Of a stretch of DNA of 64,000 nucleotides, positions 30,389 through 56,412 are shown in pieces. The DNA comes from Undaria pinnatifida. Lineage: Eukaryota > Sar > Phaeophyceae > Laminariales > Alariaceae. The position numbers and the translations under genes are program-made. Below the pieces are notes generated by a model. That model saw nothing but the letters and a program-made list of their open reading frames with translations, ran no database searches and was not told the DNA's origin. The stretch is taken from positions 8,149,103-8,213,102 of the forward strand of contig JABAKD010000024.1 in assembly GCA_012845835.1 (NCBI GenBank), written 5' to 3'. How positions within the stretch are numbered: the stretch's first letter is position 1; each line of letters begins with the position of its first letter.

Positions 30389-30707
30389 TGAATAGGGGTT
30401 CGTTCTCTCCCTTGTTGGAAACGGTCGGCTCCATTTTTTGTCCTCTTTTCTTTTTTTGCACACACATCTGCTTTCCAGCTTCTGGACACCGTGGTCACAG
30501 GTGTCGTCCCTTCTCCCCCCCGGTTCTTGCCTTCAATTTTTGTCGCACATTTCGTTTCGTTTTGTTTTGTCTTTGTCTTTCATCCTCCGGTGCTGTTGTG
30601 TCGGGGATGGTGTGCGAGGTGTATGGATGCGGGCGCGGTGGGGGTGGCACAGCGAAGGAAACAGTCGCGAGGGTTGGCAGGGAGAGTAATCGCGCTACAA
30701 TAAGGTG

Positions 30708-30950
30708 CTTCAAAAATCGTATAGGGTTTTTGATCGAGAACCTTGAAACAAAAAATTTAGCTGCTTCAAAAAATCTACTCGCGAGAGGGGAACACAAAGG
30801 ACGTGTAATCGAAAAACGCTTTCAAACTCTAATAATTAGCTTCAAAAATTATATTCCCGAAAAACATAGGAAGTGTGATCGAAAAACTGCTTCAAACAAA
30901 TCACTAGCTTCAAAATGCATATATTCCCGAGAGAGAACCAGGAGTAAACC
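30708..30950. repeat. Degenerate ~75-bp tandem repeat
   Basis: Three to four copies containing GCTTCAAAAA, ATATTCCCGA and TGATCGAAAAACTGCTTCAA, just past the VOC-gene stop. Confidence 0.7.
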
Positions 30951-31868
30951 CTTTGGAACTGCGGTTTACACCACCGCCGGAGCCATTGGATGATCTATCC
31001 CCCAAACCTTCCAACGCCAAGCATAATGTGCGGAATGCAATGCGCTGCAACATGCTCACGGGGATCGCCACACACGCCACGTTGAAGCGCATCGCCCCCG
31101 TGCGCACCGACACACACGTACATATATATATGTATATACATCTGCTATCAACGTTTTTGGGGTCCATTCATACGGACCAAAAAGCAACGAGCGCGATCTA
31201 ATCAGGGGTCTAGGAAAAGCTTGAGGCGATCCGAGTATCGTCATGCCTCACGCTTGCCTAATAGCTTCCTCGTTACACTTCGAACACATCCCCTACATCA
31301 GCAGGTCGGATTGCTTCATGTGGCCGAGGCTGTAATCGGAAGTTTTTTTCGTCATTTTTCGAATCTGAAGTCCCTTTATTCTGCTGCAGGGTGCGTGTGA
31401 AGCACATCGTTTAACGTTAATCCCTTTATCACTGCAAAACCGATCCCTCTCTAATTCCAAGTAGTTCGTCTCCAAAACCGCGGGTGCAATTCTAAAGGAG
31501 GTAACGTGGCGTTGTACACTGCCACTCAAAATTTGGCAATGCGGAGAGATTGCCGGTCGCTCAGCAAACCTCAACACGTCCAGCTACACCAGCAGTCTCC
31601 AACCATCGGAAGGCCCAAAACTCAAAATGCGGTGCAATCATTTCAACCGAAACGATAGCTATTCTGGATACTGTACACACATTGACTTTTGAAGCAAAAT
31701 TTTACTGAAACTAATAGATCTCTCCAGAGAGCCCATCATCATTTTTTACAAACCACATATCATGCACAAGCTTCATTCCTGCCCAATCAACACGTCACAC
31801 CACGCGATACAAAAAGGTCAGCCCTGACATGGGGTGCTCAAGTCTACTACAGGACCTCACGAAACAAA

Positions 31869-32015
31869 ACATCAAGACACGATTTCAACGATGACCGTAA
31901 TTCCTAGACGAAACCGATCGCAACGCCTGGGTCCATCAGAGAAGCTCACGAAACCATGCGTCAAAACACGATTCCCTATTCCCGATTTCACAAAACTACG
32001 AACGATGATCGCCAA
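31869..32015 (-). pseudogene. Copies of the thiolase 3' end
   Basis: The last codons of exon 9 and the stop (minus strand ATCATCGTTGAAAACGTGTT) are repeated at 31869-31908 and less well at 31962-32015, just past the real stop. Confidence 0.65.
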
Positions 32016-32048
32016 CTATCGAGATACATCGACGATGGCCACAAACCA

Positions 32049-45447
<13,399 letters not shown>

Positions 45448-45599
45448 GCTATTGAGTTAACTGGTCTCTAGGTGCTGCTGTGTGCCGTGTCTCGTGCCTA
45501 AACAAGGTGGCTTCGGGTGCTGGTATTGCTGTGACCAAGAGAGAGAAATCGGCGTGAGAGGTGAGAGAGGTGAGAGTACCGTCTGCACGAGGTTCCGCC

Positions 45600-45765
45600 G
45601 CATATGGTCCCTTATTAATGCGGTGCCTCGCCGGATGACAATACATGCATTAAAGTGGGACACCGCATTATTCGGAAATGGACATGTTGAAATCCTTCGA
45701 GCGTTTTACACAGTACTAAAATGGGTACACGCATTAAATTATACCGCACTATAACGGGACAACGA
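45600..45765. repeat. Fragment related to the 22.3-kb MITE
   Basis: ATTAATGCGGTG, ACCGCATTATTC and ACCGCACTATAACGGG resemble the subterminal motifs of the Tigger-like element. It lies just upstream of the thiolase start and tRNA copy 2. Confidence 0.35.
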
Positions 45766-45814
45766 CTTGTTGTTGGGAATTGATAAGAACAAATTCCCGA
45801 AACAATAATAACCA

Positions 45815-45888
45815 GCTCCGGTGGTCTAGCTGGTTATGACGTATGCCTCACACGCATAAGGTCGCGGGTTCGAGCCCCGCCCGGAGTA
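45815..45888 (+). tRNA. tRNA-Val (CAC), copy 2
   Basis: Identical to copy 1 over all 74 bases; terminator GTTTTT starts right after the gene. Lies 0.37 kb upstream of the thiolase start and is followed by a reversed retroposon copy at 45922. Confidence 0.95.
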
Positions 45889-45921
45889 CGTTTTTAGGTT
45901 TGCCTTTTTTTTCAATATAAC

Positions 45922-46139
45922 TTTTTTTTTCTTGTTTATCCTCCGGCGGATGGGGAAAAGTAAAGCTTTAGCTCACCACATTTCCACGTATTTTCATACG
46001 CGTCGTGTGTCGATTTAACTCAGTTGCTTTCGCAGCCCAACGCTAGCTGGCGCACCCTTCGGGTTCCATTGTAGGTATAGCGTAAGCTGTCCCTGTCAGT
46101 GGTCTTCGTTACAACCCCGGCAGCGCAAGCTGCCGTTGT
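45922..46139 (-). mobile_element. Long poly(A) retroposon copy
   Basis: T-rich start, then about 190 bp shared with 47.3 and 54.5 kb, ending GCTGCCGTTGT. It includes the segment GGTTCCATTGTAGGTATAGC absent from truncated copies. Confidence 0.85.
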
Positions 46140-46260
46140 CAATAAAACATTTCCGCACACCAACACCCACATCAACCAGCACCGACACACTTACTAAAAA
46201 AATAAAAAACACCAACACTACGTAACACCAACAAACGCTACCGCACCGACACCAACGCCA

Positions 46261-46410
46261 CTTATAACACCACCAACACCAATACCAACACCAACACCAA
46301 CACCAGCACCAACACCAACACCAACACCAACACCAACACCAACACCAACACCAACACCAACACCAACACCAACACCAACACCAACACCAACACCAACACC
46401 AACACCGACA
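46261..46410. repeat. (CCAACA)n hexamer array, ~150 bp
   Basis: About 23 near-perfect hexamers; ORFs across it are artefacts. Confidence 0.95.
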
Positions 46411-46439
46411 CACCACCACAACCAGAAAAAAGACTAAGA

Positions 46440-47310
46440 GACTGTTGTCCTCAGCACTCCACATACACAGAGAGGGCGACCGCGAGATAGTACATACTGG
46501 TTGTGTCGCCCCTCCCCCCCCGCCCCCTTCCCTTAGTAGTAGGTCACTCTTTTTGACGCTGCGGCTTGCTGCTGCCTTTCTTTGCGTGTTGCAGCACGCT
46601 TCCCACCTCCTACTCCTCCTCCTCCTCCTCCTACCTGTGCCACTTTTGTCCAGAATTTCCCGCTGCTTCGAGAATAACCCCCGGTGCCGCACAGTGGGCA
46701 ACAACCCAGTCACTGCTAGTAGTGGAAGCTTCCGTGGAAGCAGTGGAAGTTTCGATACTGGAAGTAGTGAGTGGAAGTTTCCATGGAGGAAGCAATAATA
46801 ATGGAAGCTTCCATACGTTCCACGAAAAAAAACATTATTTTCTGTGTATGGACCCGAAGACCGATCAAGACTTCGAAAAAAAATAAAAATGCAAACCAGT
46901 CATATATATAAAAACCAACAAGTACGAATGTTACATATATGCGCGTCCATGTCATCCTGACCCTACCCTTTCCAGCCACCAAGGTCAATTCCCCCCCCCC
47001 CCATGCACTTTCGAAGAAGCGTCAAACGGCAATCCGCCATCCAAATAAATGGCTAGTTTGTACGTGTTGTGTGTATGGTTCAACGCACAGAATGGTGTTG
47101 TTAATAACAGACAAACAAATGAGCTCCGAGGTCACAACTACTAGACAGAGAGCATACAGCGCAGATGGTAGCTATACACTATACTGTGTACATAATATGT
47201 AAAAAGAGAGGCTCACATCGCATCGAGAAAATAATATAAGGTGCCAGGTACTTACTTGGTAGTACATGCATTGTTCCCTGTGAATCATGACGAATGTATA
47301 TACACATATT
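46440..47310. other. Unassigned sequence
   Basis: Short direct repeats (TGGAAGCTTCCAT and relatives, 46725-46820) but no gene recognised. Confidence 0.4.
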
Positions 47311-47315
47311 TGTCC

Positions 47316-47525
47316 TCATGGGGAAAAATAAAGCTTAAGCTCATCACACTTCCACGTATTTTCATACGCGGCGTGTGTCGATTTAACTCAGTTGCTTTCG
47401 CAACCCAACGCTAGCTGGCGCACACTTCGGATCCCACTGTACCGATAGCGTGGGCTGCCCCTATCAGTGGTCCTCGTTACAACCCCGGCAGCGCAAGCTA
47501 GCTGCCGTTGTATACGGATGCGTGT
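47316..47525 (-). mobile_element. Long retroposon copy without tail
   Basis: Same body as the 45.9-kb copy but the T run and TCCTCCGG end are missing. It continues past GCCGTTGTATACGGATGCG like the 54.5-kb copy. Whether the next ~190 bp up to tRNA copy 3 belong to it is unknown. Confidence 0.8.
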
Positions 47526-47752
47526 GTATGTCGACCCGGCCTGTCCCCTGAGGGTCAGGTTCGGTGGAGATAGCCACCCAGAACGTCATATTTCCGGGTA
47601 GTGTGGGACTTGCGCAAGCTCACCCACTAACAAAACCCCTGGCCATGGGAGATGGCCTTCCGCCGGACTTGGTCCAGTTACGGTGCACCCTACCCATTCG
47701 GGCGTTGGTCCTCGGATCATGACGAGCAGTTTTGCCCTTGAATTAACACGAA

Positions 47753-47826
47753 GCTCCGGTGGTCTAGCTGGTTATGACGTATGCCTCACACGCATAAGGT
47801 CGCGGGTTCGAGCCCCGCCCGGAGTA
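47753..47826 (+). tRNA. tRNA-Val (CAC), copy 3
   Basis: Identical 74-mer with T5 terminator. The 5' flank at 47720-47740 (GAGCAGTTTTGCC) also occurs before copy 1, so these two copies share an upstream block. Confidence 0.95.
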
Positions 47827-48401
47827 CTTTTTGGATTGTTGTGTGATTCGGTAGCATTGACTCGTCCTTCAGATTACTATTTCAAATCGAGTAATATTCA
47901 CCGGTTTTGCGCATATATCTGTATTAACGCGGTGTGTAGCAGGGTACTAAACGGCATCACAGCCAGTAACAACCAATTTTACTTTGCAGCAAGCAGTATT
48001 TAGAGATCCAAACACCACCACACTATGCATGTTGCGATGTTTTTTCATCACTTGCTTGCCTTTTTACTCTCCAACAGAACTCGCATCAGTTATTGCACCC
48101 TCGGCGACCCCCGGGATAAAACGTGGCAGGCCGATACTAATAGTACACGGTATAGGTGTCTCCCCTCCCCCTCACCGGTGCACGCGCGCCTTAAGGACTT
48201 GCTTTCTCGCGCATAGCTTTAAGCATTCCTTCCACTGCTCGTCGACCACTCTACAGTGCTCGTCGCTCTTCATCGAATGTTGCTAACTTTTACGCTCCTG
48301 CGCTTTCAGCACAGGTCAATAGCTTAGCCTTTTCTGGGTTCTAATCGCCTTCTTCGTACTATATGGTGTTTGACATGTTGTTAGAAACAGGTACTCAAGT
48401 G

Positions 48402-48519
48402 TTTTTTTTGTTTTTTTTTATCCTCCGGCAGATGGGGAAAAATAAAGCTTTAGCTCACCACACCCCCACGTATTTTCATACGCGTCGTGTGTCGATTTAA
48501 CTCAGTTGCTTTCGCAGCC
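48402..48519 (-). mobile_element. 5'-truncated retroposon with 8-bp target-site duplication
   Basis: Flanked by CTCAAGTG at 48394-48401 and 48520-48527; the body runs from a T-rich start to TTTCGCAGC. Same family and orientation as the neighbouring copies. Confidence 0.85.
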
Positions 48520-48794
48520 CTCAAGTGATATATTTTTTTCGATGGTCGCTTGTAAGTCCGCGCTTGCTCTATTTGGTACCTTCTGCTTGCTGTGTGTGTC
48601 ACAATGATACGAGGTTCATAACCTGTCGGGTACGATATCGGTTATTGTGGTGCGCATCTACTGATAGTACATGTGTGCAAGGATAATCATGCTTTTCTCG
48701 CGATGGCAACCAGCACGTCTCACTTGAACACTGAGGCTTGGAGGTTGCCCGTCGACATGAATCCTCAGGTGTGTCGCCCTTCTATAATCATCAA

Positions 48795-48868
48795 GCTCCG
48801 GTGGTCTAGCTGGTTATGACGTATGCCTCACACGCATAAGGTCGCGGGTTCGAGCCCCGCCCGGAGTA
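48795..48868 (+). tRNA. tRNA-Val (CAC), copy 4
   Basis: Identical 74-mer with T5 terminator, between a reversed retroposon copy (48402-48519) and the (AAC)n array. Confidence 0.95.
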
Positions 48869-49037
48869 CTTTTTGGAAAGTGTTGTCGCTGATTTTTTCA
48901 ATCTGTATCATGGCTGTCCTAAAATACGGGCGATATGTGGACCCAGGAACCGACTACCAATACGCAGGGTGTGTCCGATAACACTTGGGTATAATACAAA
49001 ATTCGGCGCAAGCGGCATTGACTATAATTTAATTTTA

Positions 49038-49313
<276 letters not shown>

Positions 49314-49319
49314 GCAGCA

Positions 49320-50200
49320 CGTCTTGAAGGCGCGTGTCACCGTCGGGGGCTCAGGCTAGGAGCAGAAGGCACAAGGAAAATATCATGATCAAATGGATAC
49401 TGACTGTACGTAAATTGGGAAAATATCTAGATGACGACACGCACCGTTTCGCGCCGCACGGGCCCGCGGTCATTGCGGCGCGGGATCGGCAAGGGGGGGG
49501 GCGTATTCAACGTAATATTTGTATCAGTGCTATTGCTACTTTGCACTGTCCGACATATAGCATAAAATAGATTATGTGCCGTTCCGATAGAAGTCGAATA
49601 TTCTTCCGTAAAGCAGTAGTATCTCTTCTCTCACATGACTCTGCCAGCCATCTCCCAAATTTCCCTCTTCCCAACATATTTTCATTTCTAATTATAACGT
49701 AGCCTGTTCCTCATCAACGCGTTCCATCCCCAGGACATTGGCCGCACTCCTCCGGCTTCTTCCTCCTCATAGTATAGCCATAGTCGCTTGCTCTGCCGCC
49801 CTGATTTGATTCGAGCAGGGGGGCGAAGGTACACACGATTATCGCATTTTTTCAGAAACGGAATGAAATTCCGAGGATTTTCGGGTTAGGGAGCCCCTTC
49901 ATTCGGAAAACCGATTCGGTCAAAAATAGGTGTACCTTAATACCTCTATCGCGGCACACGTCTTCGGGTGTGGTGTGGAGCTCTTCAATAGATGCTCCCC
50001 TGCCGCTCTATCAGTACTATTAGTACTATTGGTAGCATGCGTCATCGTTAGACGGCAAACATAGCAATAAAATAACGCCTCCACCATAGTCATGACGACG
50101 GATCGACGACGACGGAAGCGCAGACCCTACCGCCGCGAGACAAAAACCAACGAGGCACGCTGACAACTATGAATGCGGCTGGTATCACGTTCAGTCTAAC
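49320..50200. other. Unassigned sequence
   Basis: No gene or clear repeat seen between the (AAC)n array and the poly-C tract. Confidence 0.4.
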
Positions 50201-50273
50201 CCCCCCCCCCCCCCCCCCCCCCAACAGACGCTGACAATTAAACAGACCCCTGGGGGGGGGGGAGGGGGGGGGG
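50201..50273. repeat. Poly-C then poly-G tract pair
   Basis: A C22-type run at 50201 and a G-rich run at 50252 could pair as a hairpin. Confidence 0.8.
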
Positions 50274-50458
50274 GTCTGCGTAGATACCCCGGATGTTCTG
50301 AATGGCGATGGCCACGAAGCGCCGAAGAAATCCAGGCAAAGGGCACACATCGCAGGGGGAGACGTGAAAAAAAACGAACAACCACAGATAGACCTCACAC
50401 CTATTCATAATTGAGAAACAGGGATGCGCTCTTAAAGCCCATGTTATATTTAACGAAG

Positions 50459-50530
50459 TAAAAAATACACTTCAGCCGTGAGATCGACCAAAAAGTTTTT
50501 TTGATCAAAACTCAGCTTTGCAAGCTGCGT
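50459..50530 (-). repeat. Dispersed repeat R2, copy b (reverse)
   Basis: Reverse complement of the 54.0-kb copy: CAGCTTGCAAAGCTGAGTTT, GGTCGATCTCACGGCTGA. It overlaps the 80-bp tandem unit that follows. Confidence 0.6.
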
Positions 50531-50663
50531 ATGATACTTCGATCGCGCGTGTTACGGGGTGTGTATACCCTCGTGAAAGGATAATCAAAACTCAGCTTTG
50601 CAAGCTGCGTATGATACTTCGATCGCGCGTGTTACGGGGTGTGTATACCCTCGTGAAAGGATA
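50504..50663. repeat. Perfect 80-bp tandem duplication
   Basis: 50504-50583 and 50584-50663 are identical, beginning ATCAAAACTCAGCTTTGCAA. A very recent duplication. Confidence 0.9.
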
Positions 50664-51317
50664 CAGGTCGGTGACTCCCCTGCTAATGCCAGAGCTGACA
50701 GGACTGAGACGTTCAGCCTTGTTCCGCGCACGGAAACTGTACAATAACCCGCATTGAGGGGGACAAAACCAGGCATTTGTGGAATTCAGCATGAACGAAA
50801 CAATAAGTGTTATAGTGTGAGTTAACTTTTGGAGTGGGCTACTTGGGTCTAGCGAGTTCGTACGCAAGTTCTTGTGCACTCCCCGTATATGCGGCAGGCC
50901 AGCGGAGGTCCAGCCCAGGCCTGATGCTCGGGTTGTTAGTGCTGTCGAGTCATGATGGAACATGCGGTGGGCGTCGATCGCTACTGTTCCGAAGTGATAT
51001 CTCTTCTGCTCTTGATGTAATGCAAAGGCACATTCACACACCTGTATTGATCGAATGAAGACCGCCGAGCGAGATCTGGCGTTCTGCATCAGGCGTCGGG
51101 CGGTGCACACTTAATCCTGAAGCTCTTCGAGCGCCAGCGCCCATCTCACACACTACTAGGGAATACACAAACTAAAGCGTGGATAATGTATACTCCGCAT
51201 GATAAAATAGGAGCAAAAACAATCTCTTTCACATTGGACGAGCAGGAAGGAATCATCTGCGTTCGGCTTGGGTCTTGGAATCCACGATGAGGGTAATTAC
51301 ACATGGGCCCTCAACAA

Positions 51318-51391
51318 GCTCCGGTGGTCTAGCTGGTTATGACGTATGCCTCACACGCATAAGGTCGCGGGTTCGAGCCCCGCCCGGAGTA
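51318..51391 (+). tRNA. tRNA-Val (CAC), copy 5
   Basis: Identical 74-mer with T5 terminator. The base run CAACAAGCTCC at the 5' border matches copy 1. Confidence 0.95.
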
Positions 51392-51959
51392 CTTTTTAAT
51401 TTGTTAAACAAATACGTCAGGAATCTCAAAATTCGGGGAAAAAAATCGAAAACGGATGCTCATTTTTTTCCGGTGGGGGCCGTCCCGAAAACGATATCAG
51501 AACAATCCAGCTCGAAAGATATCCAGATTCGGATCTCTAAGAGTTGGTTCCATGTGTTTCGGTCCGAAAATGTTCCTTTTCGGATTTCCAACTGATCTTA
51601 AGCTCTTAAGATGTTTTGGAAAATATGAAAATTGGCATAAATATCTTAATAACATCTAAAATCAGAACATATTGCGTAATCAAATCACCAGCCAGCCGTC
51701 TAATAAGGGTTGGACCAGTTCCCATTCTTTCTTCGTTTTCGGAATTACAACTGCTCTTAAGATGTCTTGGAAAATATGGCTTGTTGAAATATAAAATAAC
51801 AAAATCATGTCATATGTAATCAGAACATCAACCCATCGTGGGCCGTGGACGATGCAGAGCCGTTTCCGATGTTCACCAGCGTGGAATATCCTCTGTCAAC
51901 ACCCCCGTCCTTGCGTTGTCCTCCCCCCCTCTCCCAAACAACCGAAAAGGTTGTAAAAA

Positions 51960-52500
51960 TGTCGTGATACCCCCGGGCAACGAGTTTTTTTCTTGCAAAG
52001 TCCCCCCTACCTCTTTGGTATCCCCGGGGACAACTTTACCATCACCATCAACATTAATTGCCCCCCCACGGGGGACAGCATGCAAAAATGATGTCATCCC
52101 CGAGGGGGGAAACATCATCAGTATAACTGAGGTATCCCATTCCGCCCCAATGCGACATGAATGCAATTCATGAGCAGTGCGCATCCGTTGCTGTTGCTTG
52201 TTGTTCGTTGTGTGATGTTCATTGTTTGTTGCTCGTTGTCTCATTACGTAACCGCTCCATGAACTCAATCTCCACCTTGTATAAAGCCCACGATTTTCTT
52301 GCCGTTCCAAAACGTCAAATATGGCAAAGGAAGGCTCATCAACCGGATATAACACAATCGACGACGAATAACACCCCGGGGTGTTGTCTCCCCGGGGCCG
52401 TTTTACTTTTTGGTTTGAATCCCCTCCGTACCTTTATGATCTCCCCGAGGACAATGTTTTATTGAAAAAAAACGATCGCCCCAGGGGGCGTTGACAAATG
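51960..52500. repeat. Series of CCCC-N-GGGG mini-palindromes
   Basis: CCCCGGGG-type palindromes with 0-3 nt centres at about 51970, 52022, 52067, 52100, 52374, 52391, 52442 and 52484, set in otherwise unrelated AT-rich sequence. Confidence 0.6.
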
Positions 52501-53074
52501 ATATTACGGTGGTGTCTCCGAATCCCGAAAGTACTTACTTATTAGCCGATCCCCATTACCCCACCAAACCAAGTAATTGACTCAGTAAACCACGATGGTA
52601 ATACCTCCACGACCTAACAGGTTATTACTTGGTTCAGCATTTGCCTCCAACTAGACATATTGCTGCACACATATGGTGTTTAAGAGTCTCTCGCTGTAGT
52701 CGTAAAACTAATCAAGGTTGCTATATATACAGATATGTTAAAATTGCGGTGGACCACACTACCAACCTATTACGTAGGGTATTCGTACCTACAGTCTGGA
52801 TGGTCGCCTCCCGACCTCTGCCAAACGAAGCAGCACATGCCTAACGAAGTGACGTAATTGAGCTCGGGTGCATCAAGCGTTCCTTTCAAAACACTGGCGA
52901 TTTGCACTTCCCCCCCTCGTGCTCAATGGAACTGCATGGTTGAACCTGTCGATTGAAATGATCTATCTTGCGATCCATGTAAAATAACACTTCACGAAGC
53001 TATAACACATTGTATACCGCACCTATTTTTTTTGTATACCACACTTAAAATGAAATCTGCTCGAAAAATAAACA

Positions 53075-53570
53075 ATACGAGTACCAGGCAGGTGATATCA
53101 CCTCATTACCTATCCAACCAGCCGCACGCCGTACCTCCAATTCCTTTATCCCCCCCCCCCCCCCCCCCCGCCCCCTCCTTCTCCACCACCCGCGCCATCG
53201 CCTAGACCTAGCACGTTTAGTAAGGTTCCTCCCAGGTGTGCATTCATGCTACCTAAAGGAGTTTGCTCCCCCCCCCTCGTTTTGTTCTCTCCCGCCGCCC
53301 CACCTAAAATCAAAATCTACCTGAGTAGTAAACACTACCAGGCAATTGATATCACCTCATCACCTTTTTAGCCATCCATGCCGTAGCTCCAATTCATAAC
53401 CTCCCCCCCGCCCCCCCTCCCCCCCCCGAACGCCCCCTCCTTCCCCACTACCCGCACCATCGCCTAGACCTAGCACCACGCGTATAGCAAGCTCCTAACT
53501 GATATACATCTGTGCGACCTAAAGCTGTTGGAAATCCCTCTTCCCCCCCCCCCCCCCCTTCGAACACTCC
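53075..53570. repeat. ~254-bp tandem duplication with poly-C runs
   Basis: GATATCACCTCATTACC at 53094 and GATATCACCTCATCACC at 53348 start parallel units ending CGCCTAGACCTAGCAC; a poly-C run of variable length lies inside each. Confidence 0.8.
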
Positions 53571-53895
53571 GCCCTCCCCTCACTGGTTGTACGACTTGCA
53601 GGATATACATGACAAACTTATGCATTCCTCCCACAACCGTCAGATTTTTCCCTTAAAGAAGTTATAGTTTCCGCGCACAGATTGAGTTGCCCCGTCCCCC
53701 CCTCCCCCCCCCCCCGCGCTCCCTCTTCTTCAAACCCAGCCCCTCACGCCATTAAAAACTGCGCCCTCCCCTCACCGGTTACACGACTTACAGGATACAC
53801 TTGATAACCTGATGCATGTCCTTCCACAGCGCAGCGGTCAGATTTTGTCCCCCTCAAAAGCGGGTTTTATAGTTTCCGCGCACAGACTGATTAAC
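53571..53895. repeat. ~190-bp tandem duplication
   Basis: CGCCCTCCCCTCAC to ATAGTTTCCGCGCACAGA is present twice with poly-C runs between. Confidence 0.75.
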
Positions 53896-53994
53896 ATCAC
53901 CCTGTTGACCCTGGTACCAGCTACACTGTAGTTCCAAGGGGAGTCGCCGACCTATATCCTTCATGAGGACACACACAGTAATACGCGCGCTCGG

Positions 53995-54075
53995 AGTATC
54001 ACACACAGCTTGCAAAGATGAGTTTCGACAAAATCTTCGATCTCACAGCTGGAATGTATTTTTATTTCTGTACCA
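53995..54075 (+). repeat. Dispersed repeat R2, copy c
   Basis: TATCACACACAGCTTGCAAA, TTCGATCTCACAGCTGGAAT. Upstream of tRNA copy 6. Confidence 0.6.
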
Positions 54076-54222
54076 TATAATATATGTATAATAAGATATT
54101 AGGTCTTAGAACAAGAACTAATTATTATATAATTGACGACATTTCCTCCCCCGCTGCGAGTAAATATTATTGAGAGTGTCGCTCGTGAATCATCAGGCAT
54201 GCTGCCCGCCTACTACTGTCCA

Positions 54223-54296
54223 GCTCCGGTGGTCTAGCTGGTTATGACGTATGCCTCACACGCATAAGGTCGCGGGTTCGAGCCCCGCCCGGAGTA
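54223..54296 (+). tRNA. tRNA-Val (CAC), copy 6
   Basis: Identical 74-mer; the terminator is a short T4 run. A long retroposon copy starts 0.2 kb downstream. Confidence 0.95.
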
Positions 54297-54507
54297 CGTT
54301 TTAATATCGTGCATTTTTTATTTGTCCAACCAAAACCCTAAACCTTCAAATCGTCCTAATTTAGTTCAGGCTTTATCATATTCTTCGCTGTGTATGCGAA
54401 CCTGTTAATAGACCTCTCAATGCCTAATGATACCTTTAATAATAATACCTAAGAGTTTAAACCAATAACGCCTACGCCATGTGATTATTTATCGGGTACA
54501 GTGCACG

Positions 54508-54739
54508 CATCCGTATACAACGGCAGCTAGCTTGCGCTGCCGGGGTTGTAACGAAGACCACTGATAGGGACAGCTTACGCTATACCTACAATGGGACCCG
54601 AAGGGTGCGCCAGCTAGCGTTGGGCTGCGAAAGCAACTGAGTTAAATCGACACACGACGCGTATAAAAATACGTGGAAGTGTGGTGAGCTAAAGCTTTAT
54701 TTTTCCCCATCTGCCGGAGGATGAGAAAAAAAAAAAAAA
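54508..54739 (+). mobile_element. Longest poly(A) retroposon copy with A tail
   Basis: Starts CGCATCCGTATACAACGGC, ends TGCCGGAGGATGAG and A13. Its ~220 bp defines the family as seen here. No convincing tRNA-type A/B boxes are visible, so it may be the 3' tail of a LINE rather than a SINE. Confidence 0.85.
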
Positions 54740-55464
54740 GGTGGGTACCCCGATTTCCCCGATTTAAGAGCATTCGGGAGCTAAGAGCGGCCAACTCGGC
54801 ATGTCCCGCTACATTAAAGGCTATAAATTTGCCCACTGCAGATAAGAGCGCGCATGTTTCGGCTTGTCAAGGGGCGCTCTTAAATCGGGGGGTACCTACT
54901 GCTGTAGCACTTTTTATGTTTCCCAAACCAGTTTTTGGTGAGGTATATCAACCACTGTTTTATCAAGCCAAGAACCTTGCAGGGAAAACGCAATGGTGAG
55001 TGCGGTGTACCGTAGTTTGCGTTCTCCCAAGAGTTGAATCACGAGCTGGAAAGGAAAAGTGACGAAAGGGGGAAAAAACTCCGTTAAATTGGTCGAGAGT
55101 TGATTTAATCTTGCACGAGTTGAGCGGGAAATAAAAAGGGCCGCGAAGAAGGCGGGTGAGATACTCGAGTAATAGCTAGCTCTGCAACGGCCGCCGCTGG
55201 GGGAGGGGGGGGGGGGGGGGAGGGTCTGCTTTTTGGTCGAAGGTTTATCTAGCCACGCGGAGCTGTGATCGGAGCTGCGATTGTAGACTTACGGCGCGAA
55301 GGCCGCTCAGCTGCATACGATAATAGTACGTAGAGTATGGATGTATATATATGTAGCTACCATTATGGATGTTTATTACATTTTGCTGTTGATGTTGACC
55401 CTGACGACATTCGTAGGAGTCATACGTATTTAAAGGCTAATACATCTGCACAAACGAGCGGCCG

Positions 55465-55550
55465 GTGTATCACGCAGCTCTTGCAAATATGAGCATCGAC
55501 CCTAAATTTATCGAACTCACAGCTGACGCTTCAGAATAATCTTATAAAAT
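55465..55550 (+). repeat. Dispersed repeat R2, copy d
   Basis: TATCACGCAGCTCTTGCAAA, TTATCGAACTCACAGCTGAC, followed by TTATAAAATAAT as in copy a. Confidence 0.55.
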
Positions 55551-55927
55551 AATAACTACGTACTTGTAGCTCCCTCTTGTTGATATAGCCCCCAAGAGCT
55601 CGAAGACCATCTACTATTAATAGAGCTGCTACTATAGAGCCGGCAACGACGGTCAGCTACCATAATAATAGTTAGCTCTGTTCCAACCGCCGCTGGGGGG
55701 CGGGGCGGGGGGTAGATATACCAGGTATTATTTAGCCTCGAAGAGCCCGAAAACTATTTTGAGCTGCTTGCTGTCGTAGACCGAAGGCTTGAAAGCCGCT
55801 GCTATAATGATAACTAGCACCCTCCTGTGGATTTAGCGCCCCAGTGGGGAAGGCGGGGGGGGGGGGATAGGGGGAGGTATGGCGTGGGGAGAGGTTGTGG
55901 TGGTGTTAGGGGGCGGGGGAGGGGGGT

Positions 55928-56412
55928 GTACTCAATTTGTGCATGGCCGTAGTCGTATGACCATAGACCCTCGCACCCTATGCCGGGAAGGAGCACGTCG
56001 GGTTTTCACCAACCAGGCAGACATTGCTTGCACCAAGCGCGAAGCGCCGTGAGGTGCACGGCGAGTCGCATAAAGGATGAACTGCATCCTTCCAAGAACC
56101 GATCGTAAGACGGACTTCGGCACTTTGTGCCTACATCCTTGCTTATGGATGAAAGCGCCAATGAGTTACTTTGTTTTCTTATGTGGCCACTCCAGAGACA
56201 GCAACGGGTATTACTATGTAACTGTCTCGTGGGTGCCTACCATATTCACACTACGTGATGCGACCATTCCCCTTGTGCGGAGTTAGGCTTCTCCACCCCA
56301 CACAATATGATTTAACTCGACAACCATCATGGTGACCGCCAAAAAAAACAAAAAAAAAACGGTTCCCTGGCTGTCTAGCTCACGCAGTGACTAGCATGTT
56401 TTACAGCGTCGT
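55928..56412. repeat. Dispersed repeat R1, copy c (uninterrupted)
   Basis: Full-length copy, ~485 bp, matching copy a on both sides of its nested insertion. It shows the ancestral sequence of the insertion site. Confidence 0.8.

Larger units (their letters stand above)
30389..32048. other. Convergent intergenic region, VOC gene / thiolase
   Basis: Contains both 3' flanks, the 75-bp degenerate repeat, one CTAATTCCAAG-family end at 31454 and copies of the thiolase 3' end. Nothing else recognisable. Confidence 0.5.

Noticed and set aside
46096-46713. 205-codon minus-strand ORF with a Cys/Trp repeat
   Set aside because: Artefact of the (CCAACA)n array.
50592-51110. 172-codon minus-strand ORF
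   Set aside because: No recognisable motif, no splice context, and its 3' part is the 80-bp tandem duplication; probably chance.
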